Below, piece by piece: positions 10,866 to 20,512 of a stretch of 64,000 nucleotides of DNA. The DNA is from Daphnia carinata (taxonomy: Eukaryota; Arthropoda; Branchiopoda; Diplostraca; Daphniidae). The notes below the pieces were generated by a model, which saw only the letters and a list, made by a program, of their open reading frames with translations, had not been told where the DNA came from and searched no databases. The stretch covers positions 2,823,884 to 2,887,883 of the forward strand of contig NC_081332.1 in the NCBI RefSeq assembly GCF_022539665.2, in the 5' to 3' direction. Every line of letters starts with the position of its first letter. The stretch's first letter is position 1. The position numbers and the translations under genes were made by a program.

Positions 10866-11289
10866 GTCCTAAAATAAATGATTAAAATGAACGAATAGTA
10901 TCTTCAAAGGTTTCTGACATTGCAATTGCTATGCAATAATCCCAAAGGTATAAGACATGATATAACATGAATTTCTATACAATGCATAAGATTTCTAACG
11001 TTCATTTCTCGTCGTTCATCTGTCTAGACAGAGGACAATGGCTACGGTTAAAATCCGTTGTACATTATACAAATTTCTAGATACTCTATAAAGAGTGATA
11101 TATCATATTTACTATGCTACGGTTAAAATACGTTGTAAATTATACAAATTTCTATATACTCAGTAAAGAGTAACATACCATATTTATTGAAATTTTTTAC
11201 CTTTTTCGAGATTAACATTTGGTAAAATATCCGTTCGCGTGCTTCGCACGAAGTTACCCAACTCGACTGGCCCCGTGGAATCGTGACAC

Positions 11290-11400
11290 CTGGGAATGTA
11301 GGAAGACTGTGGAATCGGAGACCTGACTGGGAATCGAACCAGGAAGCTTCGAGTTGGGAAGCGGACGCTTTGCCTTTCTGGCATCTGCCCCCCTATATCC
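11290..11400 (-). mobile_element. tRNA-derived SINE-like head
   Basis: On the - strand there is an A-box-like TGCCAGAAAGGC at 11372-11383 and an exact B-box GGTTCGATTCC at 11330-11340, spaced as in a Pol III tRNA promoter. A GC-richer body continues to about 11220. It sits in the loop and is present once. No target-site duplication could be identified by eye. Confidence 0.45.
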
Positions 11401-11480
11401 CCCCATTGGGATAAGGTTTTCTATTGACTTGCGCGCACTGTTACGTTACGTAAGTGTTAAAGACTTAAACTTTCCTGAAG

Positions 11481-11560
11481 TGTCACAAGTATCTCAATGG
11501 TAGAGCATAGACATAGTTATATGGGATTTGAACCCACGCAATTCAACTATGTTCGTTGTG
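11481..11560 (+). repeat. Degenerate tRNA-like unit in the loop
   Basis: A D-arm-like CTCAATGGTAGAGC is followed after about 25 bases by TGGGATTTGAACCCA, which resembles a T-arm. The acceptor and anticodon stems are not convincing. Probably a tRNA relic of the same family as its neighbours. Confidence 0.35.
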
Positions 11561-11753
11561 CAGAAAGGAAAATTTAATAATAGTTTTTGCATTTAGATTG
11601 CTGCATATTTATTGCAATATTTGAATCATTTGATAGAATTCTAAACATCATGATGGTTTCTGCATTTGGAATTGTAGTATAGCAGTTGCAGTTTTAGAAA
11701 CCTTGTGCAATGTATAGAATTTAACATATCGTTTATTTGAATTATTTTAGGAT

Positions 11754-11827
11754 TGAACTCTTTCGGGGATCGATCACAAATCATTCGAATTACGAAGCCA
11801 ATGCTCTACAATTGAGCCATGAGTTAC
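11754..11827 (-). repeat. Degenerate tRNA-like unit (right)
   Basis: Mirror partner of 10792-10865. It is identical over the D-arm half and clearly mismatched over the T-arm half, so it marks the inner edge of the near-identical right arm. Confidence 0.45.
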
Positions 11828-12120
11828 GTTCTGCCGACAACCATTTTTGCAAGTCATCTTTAGACAACCTATTACACATATTCAATAAATATATTTGTTT
11901 GTTTAAGCATTTGTTACGTTTAATTAATGCTTTTTTGTTATTTCTATACCTTACAGGATTTGAACCTCAAACTTCTGACACCGTAATTGGAACCTCTACA
12001 TATACGCCATGATACACATACATTTACTGGTCAGACTGACAAATAGTATAGCAAGATTAAAACATTAACTATACAATATTTTCGTGCGTTGACTCAAGGT
12101 ATAAAACATTGAAATTGTAA

Positions 12121-12190
12121 GTGACTATAGCTCAATGGTTGAGCATCGGCAAGCTACGCCGAATATTAGGGTTCAATACCCTATAGTTAC
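12121..12190 (+). tRNA. tRNA-like cloverleaf (right arm copy)
   Basis: Folds by eye into a full cloverleaf: acceptor GTGACTA/TAGTTAC (one G-U), T8 and A9, D-stem GCTC/GAGC with AATGGTT loop, A26, anticodon stem TCGGC/GCCGA, loop AAGCTAC, variable ATAT, T-stem TAGGG/CCCTA with TTCAATA. Position 33 is A instead of U. Positions 34-36 read GCT, which would be serine, yet the long variable arm of tRNA-Ser is absent. The B-box GGTTCAATACC is intact. No obvious T-run terminator follows. Treated as tRNA-like. Confidence 0.45.
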
Positions 12191-12709
12191 GGAAAATTCA
12201 ATGGGTGTCAAATTGTGTATAGTTGTTGTATGTAGTGTCAATTGTGTAAATGTTTCAGTAATAATAAATTGTGTGAAATGAATATGTATGTTTCCCTGGT
12301 GATAAAAATACAGACTATAAACGAAAACTTAAATCGGTACTTCTAATATACACGAGGTTAAATCACAATATAATCGTCATTACATTAAAACTTCCTAATA
12401 TTTCGCAAATCAAATGCTAGGACAAAGGAGACAACAAAACACAACACATACAGCATTACAGACAGCAGAAAAATAAAAAAACAATAAATTCAATGAGGGA
12501 AAAAACCCACAAAATTTACAAGAGCCACATACAAGAATTTAAGTTTTTATCACCCAGTTTTCTATGAAGAGTTTCTTTTGCACAAGACAGTGTACATTTT
12601 TTAACATCACACAGTTTCATTTGTTGCAAGATAAGTTTAATTTTTTTTACTGATATTATAACATTACATTTTGACAGAGTTATGCAATGTTAAACCTTAG
12701 TACAAGTTT

Positions 12710-12925
12710 TGCCACAGTTTAACAACTTTCTGCAATGTCACGGATAGGATTCAGTAGCTTTATGTGAAACATGTTTAACAGCGTTGTAAAACATCTAATT
12801 TCTTTAGTAAAACCGCCCGTTGGATCACAATTTGTGTAGCGAGTAATAAGCTGTTTTTTATTAATTCCATGTTCATTTTTATCGGACACGCAACCTGAAC
12901 ACAAGCGATGATTTGTTTTGGAGGC
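12710..12925 (-). repeat. Duplicate block copy B (right arm mirror)
   Basis: Reverse complement of 9345-9560; the open frame at 12719-12904 is conserved with a single Val/Ile difference. Confidence 0.45.
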
Positions 12926-13829
12926 GATTAGTATTCATAAAATTACGTCAATATAATATTAAGCGTCATTATTATTAACGTTCGTCATATTTAATTTGTA
13001 ATACATTTCCAATAAGCTAAACACCTATAATTTTTAAAATACCGATTTATATGGTTCAACTATTAAACAGCGAAATGACGTAACTATATACTTATCATTA
13101 ATCAATAATCACAGTCAACAATTAATTAAGTACCAATATCCCCCATCCCACTCGTTAGTAGTGCTATATATTTCCATCGATTATTTGTATTATTTTTAGC
13201 AATATCATTTCCTTTCCCCTGGGCTGGTGTATTAAATAAACCCAACCAGAAAGATATATTTTGTGAATAATTCCCTTTCTTAATAATCTTTCCCTAATAT
13301 CTTTCTTCGCTGAGCATTAATTTTAAATGCAGCATAGTATGCCCCACTTTCCAATATACAAATTACTAGTTCATTTAACAGCTTTGTCATTCTAGCCAGT
13401 TTGTACACAAAAAAAAAGAACATATCCAACTTGTAGACGAAAACTACATGGGCGTATGAAAATTCTCTGAATCACTACACCATCTTTTGCCGCGATGATC
13501 TACATTAATGAATATCGTTTGCAGGTAAACCAGCTACTGAGCTTATTTTTTTTTTTAAGTGAAATGAATTAAATGCAATGCAACTCACGATTCTGGTCTG
13601 AATTCCGCGATCAAGGAGGATTTCTAAGATTCCGTTGTTTTCTGTGGTCAAGGCTTTACATATTAGTATTGTATAGTCGCATGCTGAACTATACCTCAGT
13701 ACCATTTTAACCCTGCGGCCAGTCCTCGTGAATTGTGTTTAATTCTGCTATATCTTCCCGTTCGCTTCAAGTCTTTTATATTCTAAAACAAACAAAGCTG
13801 AATTAAATGCTAAATAAAGAATCGAGAAA

Positions 13830-14065
13830 TTGTCAAATATGTACCTGTATCCTTGGTTTGAATAACTTTCTGCACTCAGAAAAAACTGAGGTAAGGACTC
13901 CTGTGCAGACGTTTGAGACAGCGTTGCAACACATCCATTTCGTTGAGTAAAACTGAGACCAATCAGCCCCACAAACCCGTATCGCTCGAACCGGTTTCTT
14001 GTTCAGCGGGTTGTTCATTCTTGCCTACGGGACAGGTTGAAAGGGTTACTGCCCCATCACGTTTT
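13830..14065 (-). repeat. Duplicate block copy A (right arm mirror)
   Basis: Reverse complement of 8205-8440, again interrupted relative to copy B. Confidence 0.45.
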
Positions 14066-14486
14066 TGTCGGGTTGTCAAATCGGGGTTTACAACCCGGTC
14101 GCACGCGATTATTATTTTATTTATATGTTACTCAAGCCACTAAACCATACTCAAAAAGAAGAGTATGCAGACATAAAATAGATTTTTTTTTTTTATTTTT
14201 TTTTTTAGAAGTAGTAAGTGTTAGTAACCTGTACCAACTAAATCCTTGGCCTGAAACCAATGTAAGCAGGCCTACATTACCTGATTCGCTAATCCCAACC
14301 CGGTGCAAAAATGCAAACAAACCGTGAGTGAACCGTGGGGTACAGGTGCAGTGAATTTGCTTGCTAAGTGAGAGTTAAAACTATAAGCTGTAATGCGTAA
14401 GGAAAAATAACGGTAAGGAACAAAGGACAAGAGCAACACATTTGTAAAACACACGAGTAACATGGAATAAAGTAGAAAAATGCCTA

Positions 14487-16240
14487 TTAGGCAATACTCA
14501 ACCGTACTATTTTTTTCCCCCCATCGACCTAATGGGCGTGTCCGACGGAATAGGCGGCGATTTCCGTTGCTCCAACGACACTCCACGACGTCCGGTAGTC
14601 CTATTCAGCGACGACGGATCCCTCCTAAATACATAAAAAAAACATGGTTAGGCAAATAAACATGTAAAGAAATATACCTGAAACATCCATTGCGACAATC
14701 TCGTTGCTCCACCGGCGATCCTCGATGTCCAGCATCCTCTCAGATGGTGATGCGGGCCTCCTAAATACATTAAAACAAGATGAGATCATAGTGTAAAACT
14801 TATAACTTTGAATGAAATACCTGACGATTTTGTGTGACAATACCGGTGACTCCCACGGCGAACCACGCTGCCCAATGTTCCTCTTCGGCGACGATGGCGC
14901 CCTCGTAAACACATAAAAAACAAAATAAATTAATGGTGTAAGACGTAAAACTTTCAATGAAATACTTGACAATATTGGGCGACGATCCTTTTAGCTCCGA
15001 CGGCGAACCTCGTTGTCTAGTGATGGAACCCTTCTAATTACAAAACAAAAACATGAATACACAATTAAACGAGTAAATGATGTACCTGAAACATCCACGG
15101 TACGATATCGATGCTCCAGCGTCCTCTTTGGTGGTGGTGAAGCCCTCTCGGATACATAAAAAAACAAAACACGTGATTTAACACTTAGACGTATTTTAAA
15201 AAAACCTCAATACCCGTGCCGACAATCTCGTCGCTACAGCGGCGATCCTCGATGCTCAGTATGCTCTTCGATGGTGGTGGAGCCCTCCTAAATACATACA
15301 AAAACAAAATAAAATGGTGTAAAACATACAACTTTCAATTAAATACTTGACAAGTTTGGGCGATAATCCTGGTGGATACGACGGCGAACCACGTTGTCCA
15401 GTGGTCATCTTCGGCAATGATGACACCCTCCTGAACACATAAAAAAAAAAAAAATAAACTAACGGTGAATGAAATGATGGTTAAACTTTCAATGAAATAC
15501 TTGATAACTTAACGTTCCGTCGGCGAGCGTCACTATCCAGTTGCCCTCTTCGATGGTGATCTGGACCATCCTAAATATATAAATAAAAACACGATTACTT
15601 AACGTGTATAACATATACCTGATACATCCATTGCGACCATCTTCTTACTCCAGCAACAATCCTCGATGTCCACCATCCTCTTCGATGGCGGTGAAGCCCT
15701 CCTAAATACATAAAAAAAAATAAAATCATAGTTCACAACCTAAGACTTTCAAATAAATACTTCACAATTTTTGGCGACTGTTCCTGGTGGCTCCGACAGC
15801 GAACCTCGTTGTCCAGTAGCCCACCGCGGTGTTGATGTGGACCATCCTAAATACATAAAAAAAAACACGATTAAACACTTACAATTATTTAAGTTATACC
15901 TGGCAATTGTTGGCGACTTCGGCGGCGATCCCCTGACGTCGAGTAATCCTTCTCGGTAGTGTTGCCAGCCCTCCTATACACAGATTAATACAATGAACAT
16001 GGTAAGGAACTTCAATTTTTGAAATACCTTGGAATTTTGGGCGGATATCCTGCCGATAACCCCCGTTGTCCAAAGGTCCTCTTCGGTAGAGATGTTGCCT
16101 TCCAGATCGGTATAAATAAATAAAAATAAATGGTTAGATACTGAATTTTTAAATAAATACCTCAAAATCCTTGGCTATATTAGAGTGGCTGCGACGGCGA
16201 TCCTCATTGTCCAGTGTCCTCTTCAGCCCCAGAGATTACC
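14487..16240 (-). repeat. Tandem array of exon-like units (right arm mirror)
   Basis: Reverse complement of the array at 6041-7783. It has 10 extra bases at about 16050-16070 in one unit relative to the left arm; otherwise the open units translate identically. The final open unit ends at a stop near 14487. Confidence 0.6.
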
Positions 16241-17175
16241 CTCCTGATTGTACAAAAGAGAAAAAAAAAACATTTTTCTTTTGAATATTTCATCAGCAAT
16301 AAGTGTCATCTTAATTCTAACAGGATCAGATACACAAATTACAGTTACATTGGATAAAAATTTCCTGAAAATAAATTGGTTATTAATCGTTCGATAATGA
16401 TCAGGAGGTTGTTTGGATTGGCAGTTCATGTGGAAATTGTGTGAAAAAGTTGAAATGTACGATTTTTAGTAAGCAAATGGTTTGCGAACAACGACTACGG
16501 TTCATAATTGCATAAAAAAGTGAAAGAAAGTGGCTGAGATAGTGTTGTGCAAAGGTAACATATTGAGGTGGACTACGCTTACGCCTTACTTAAAGTAGCC
16601 TTACTCTTAACTTAACTTTAGACCTACTAATCCTTAACTTAATCTACGTTTATCTAATTCATCTAGACTTATCGTACTACCCAACTAAACAAGTCCAGTG
16701 CAGAGGCTAACCCAGGTGCTGATGCAGTGCGTTATTGATGCGTAGTTGATGAATCTACAAATTGCGAAAGCTGGCTGCACGTGCGAAAGTTCTAAGAATA
16801 ATTAGACGTGGATTTCAAGCAACAAATGTACACTAGTGCACCACGTGCAGGTGAAAGAGCTACTGAGCTACTGAGCTTCTAGCTTCTTTTTTGCTTCATC
16901 CCCCCTCCCCTCGCCTTTTTTGTGTATGCCCGAGGTTCTTCATCTGTTTTAGGCACTTGGAAAGAAACAAGAAAAATGCAAAAAAAAAAAAAAAAAAAAA
17001 AGAAAAGAAAATAAAAAAAACCAAGTAACCTAGGGTCAATCGATGGGGAATGGCTATAACCTCGGGCTCACCTGGAAATAAAAATTTGCCCTTCAACCTA
17101 TCGACCTTCAGAATTAGGTCCCTCTACCCTACGCTCTACTTCCGGGAAAGCAATAATGTGACACGTGTCTGCGAG

Positions 17176-17184
17176 TATTTAAGG
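17176..17184 (+). promoter_or_regulatory. TATA-like box of an outward-facing promoter (right arm)
   Basis: TATTTAAGG is followed 32-34 nt later by TTCACATTC, an initiator-like start, then at 17280/17281 by a consensus donor CAG|GTAAGT. Confidence 0.5.
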
Positions 17185-17207
17185 CGTCGTCTAGACGCTA
17201 GATATTC

Positions 17208-17512
17208 ACATTCGTACGGAGTCTTGCTTCTACAAATATACCACAACTATATCACCATCGTCAATCGATTCGCTTATCAGGTAAGTTGAATTTATGCTAA
17301 CTAGCTTCATTGTCTTCTTTAATTGTAGAAAGTTAGAGGATATCTCTACTTCAATTAAATTAGTTCTAAATCTATGTTAGTAAACTAATTCTTAATTAAA
17401 TCAAACTGTTACCAATAGCATTCCATTTCTTTTAGGAACGACCCTTTCAATCCATGTGTGAGTAGGTGCTGGCGTGTTTACTCTGGCTGCCTTTCAAACT
17501 GATTCAAATGAG
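17208..17512 (+). ncRNA. Putative spliced transcript, first two exons (right arm)
   Basis: Exon 1 is 17208-17280 and exon 2 is 17436-17512 (TTTTAG acceptor, GAG|GTATTG donor). A further acceptor-like TACTCTTAG lies at about 17582-17590. No long open frame is present in these exons, so a non-coding transcript is the simplest reading. It is the mirror of 4774-5078. Confidence 0.3.
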
Positions 17513-17839
17513 GTATTGAAATTTGTTAAGTACCACTAATTAATTAAAAAATTTATAGTACCATACTTTATGTTTGTTGCTACTCTTAGGTTTCATCACT
17601 GCTGGTATTCATCATATAGTCATGTCCTTTAATTCACATTACTAACCGGATACTTCTGAATGTAAATAGAAATTATTAAACATCGAAAATCTTATCAATA
17701 AAGTTTAAATATGTATGTGTAATTCTTGTACCTGCAAAACACTATTTTAACGTATGCCCTGCATATGTGAATCTACTTGATATTTCAACTGTTCGACTTT
17801 GAATAACTATTAAATTATTTAATGTTACACTAACCCAAA

Positions 17840-18866
17840 AAATAATTCTGATCACTAACAAATAAGCAAAGCAAAGTACAATTAAACAAAGTAAAAAGTA
17901 CAATTATTTTCAATTAGGTGGGCAAATAAACATTCATAATTGATACACAATATGTCTTACCATAAATAGGTTGGAAAATAATTTTACTAACCTATCATTT
18001 CTTCCCATTACTATTACTATTGAATTATCCTCAGCACACATGAATCTAATGAAATACATAATATTTACCATACTGTAGTTTACAATGTAGGATTCTGGTC
18101 AGTCTATCCTAAAACACAATACTTTGAGCAGCATTACTCAGACACCAGCCATATAAAGTGTCATTTCAATGAGTTAATCTAGATAAGTGATATGTTATGT
18201 AGAAATGTGTACAAATCATACAATTACCATAACTCCTTATTGTTTGAAATTGAAAGGCTATTCAACTGTTAATTATCGAAGTTACAGTGTTAGTCTATGT
18301 GTATATATATGTCCATAGGAACCTATGGTTTACAAAGCTTCGACAAATGTAGATAAAAATTAGTACAATTATTTTCAATTCGTTGGGATAACATGAATTC
18401 ATAGCTATATATAATATACTTTACCATAAACAGCCTAGAAAATGGTTTTTAACCTGTTAAAAAAATAATAATTTATATTATAAATATTGTCACTCTTTCC
18501 CAACAATAATTCCAAAGTATTTACTTACCATTAGAATATTATTACAATTTCATATTATTACTATTATTATTTCACTTACCAATTGTTGAAATTGATGATA
18601 GTTTTCAATCAATGTGTTTGTAATTCTGGTCAGCCTGTAGTAAAACATGATACTCCTACCATAATAGAAGCCCTTCTCAGTGACATATTCTGCAAACGAA
18701 CAGCATTATCTACTCCAATGCCAGCCATATAGAGTGTCATGTCAATTGAGTAATCTAGATATGTGATAGTTTATACAGAGATGTATACAAAACATACAAT
18801 TACCATGACTCCTTTTGTTTGGAATTGAAAGGCTGTTCAACTGCTAGTTATCAAAGTCACAGTATT
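17840..18866 (+). repeat. Diverged tandem duplication (right arm mirror)
   Basis: Reverse complement of the duplicated block at 3420-4440. Confidence 0.6.
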
Positions 18867-19189
18867 CGTGGCAAAGTTGTTATCCCAAAATTATCTACAG
18901 ATAAAAACTAGACACAATGTCTGTGTCCCCGCAGAGGGATGTTTAATCGTCCAACCAGCCCGATGTCTTGACGTTAAAATTCCAATCCGTTCTGTTCCAG
19001 CTACATTCAGCGGCTAAAATGACAAAAATTAAAGCAATAAAAATGGAAAGGTATTGTCTAAAGGAATGGCTCTCATGACCTGCAACCACCATTCTTTACA
19101 CATCCGTACAGCTACCTAAAAACAAATTAAAATTTCACTTGAAAATGATATGGGAAGTTTTAAGAAAACACAGAAACGCAAAGCAAAGG

Positions 19190-20000
19190 GTTACCAACAT
19201 AGTTTCCGTACAATGATAAGGCAAAAAAAGAGATGAAACGATACGTGTGTTTCAGCTATTCGCCTCGGCTTCAACAGGAGTAACACTGAAAGATGCTTAA
19301 GCATTTTCGCGAATAGAGTTTCGTCGAGCTGACGATTTTGGAAGGCAATGAAAGTCTGGGCAATAACGTAAATGACTCTGATATCCAACAGCTTTGCTAA
19401 TAGCTTTGAATGACGCTACAAAAATCGGTCCTTCACCCACACTTTCAACAACTTAATGCAAGACGCTTTTCCCTCGGGGTATTTACGTCGAAAGTGTCAA
19501 ACTGTAAGACCAAAAAGGAAAAATGGGAAAGCAAGAAACTGGGCGATTGCAAGCTGCACATACCTTTACGTTGAATCACACATGGACCAAGAACTGCCCA
19601 CAACTTCAACAATAATCTCGAAATACTCGCTTTTCGCTCGAGTTACGATGTTGTCAAACGAGTCACACGCGCACGTACACACACTTCGGATTTCGTCTGC
19701 TGCCGGTGGGTGCTTGTCGCCGATGCAAACGTTCCAGCTGTGGCGATTTGGCAGGGGATCCATCAATCCTTCAACGCTATGGTAAACAGGGCGTCCTTTG
19801 GCTCGCCGATCTTTCAGTCGCAACGCCTGTAATTCCTGGAACAAAACCTCACCCATCCTCATGTGATGCGAGTATATGTTAATGTTAACTGTGTTAAAAA
19901 TGAGTTCAAAATGTATGTTAGAAAAAACTAATTCTAACTGTAAGAAAACTGTTACCCATTGCATACCATTTGTTAGATTTGCCAATCTTTTTTTTGTGAG
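19190..20000 (-). pseudogene. Unrecognised gene fragment, probably broken
   Basis: On the - strand a segment begins after a TTGTTCCAG acceptor near 19840 and stays open for about 90 codons with protein-like composition (for example PVYHSVEGLMDPLPNR and DEIRSVCTCACDSFDNI), ending at a stop near 19566. A second open piece, about 19388-19191, is also protein-like (DETLFAKMLKHLSVLLLL) but is separated from the first by in-frame stops. I do not recognise the family. It could be a decayed gene, or exons of a real gene whose joins I cannot see. Confidence 0.35.
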
Positions 20001-20512
20001 TAACGGACAAAAAGTTTAACCCCGACCCATCGGGCTTAAACTGCATCTACTTTTACATCTCAGATTATACTCAAAAACCATAAATTCGACGCCAAATTTC
20101 GTTTTCGTTATTGTCGCTAAATTCTAAATCTTAATCGTGTACATTATTAACTATTACTTTTTTAAAAACTTTGAAAAGGAGAAGTCGGGCTTAAAATTTA
20201 TGGCGCGGCTAATTAAATATTTTTCGAATAAAACCTAAAAGAAAAGAAATCGGGGTGTTAACATCACACAATGTTAGTTTGTTTTAAAAACGGCTGGTTT
20301 AACGAGAAAACCACTTACATAATCAAACTTAGTGTTCAATTTTGGCTGTGCCGTGTGATTTTAGAAGAAGAAGCGTCGAATTTCGGCATTCCATGCCACG
20401 GCTCAACTATAGAGCGATGGATTATAACTATGCAAAGACTGTTTCTTGATTTCATCTGGAAGCAACGTATTGACACTTGTACTTGATCAATAGACTTTGT
20501 ATTCCAGTTGTG

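Larger units (their letters stand above)
10841..11778. other. Loop of the palindrome
   Basis: About 0.94 kb between the near-identical arms. The first and last ~60 bases still align to each other with clear mismatches, so homology decays into the loop instead of stopping sharply. The interior holds tRNA-derived sequence: a SINE-like head on the - strand at about 11290-11400 and a tRNA-like unit at about 11481-11560. A ~30-bp motif (containing GGTTAAAATNCGTTGTA) occurs twice, near 11042 and 11117. No protein gene is visible. Confidence 0.7.
11779..19112 (-). repeat. Right arm of the inverted repeat
   Basis: Reverse complement of 3174-10840. It lacks the segment at about 10366-10722 of the left arm, and it has 10 extra bases at about 16050-16070 that the left arm lacks. 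Its outer end meets unrelated or much more diverged sequence at about 19113. All features of the left arm are mirrored here in the opposite orientation. Confidence 0.93.
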
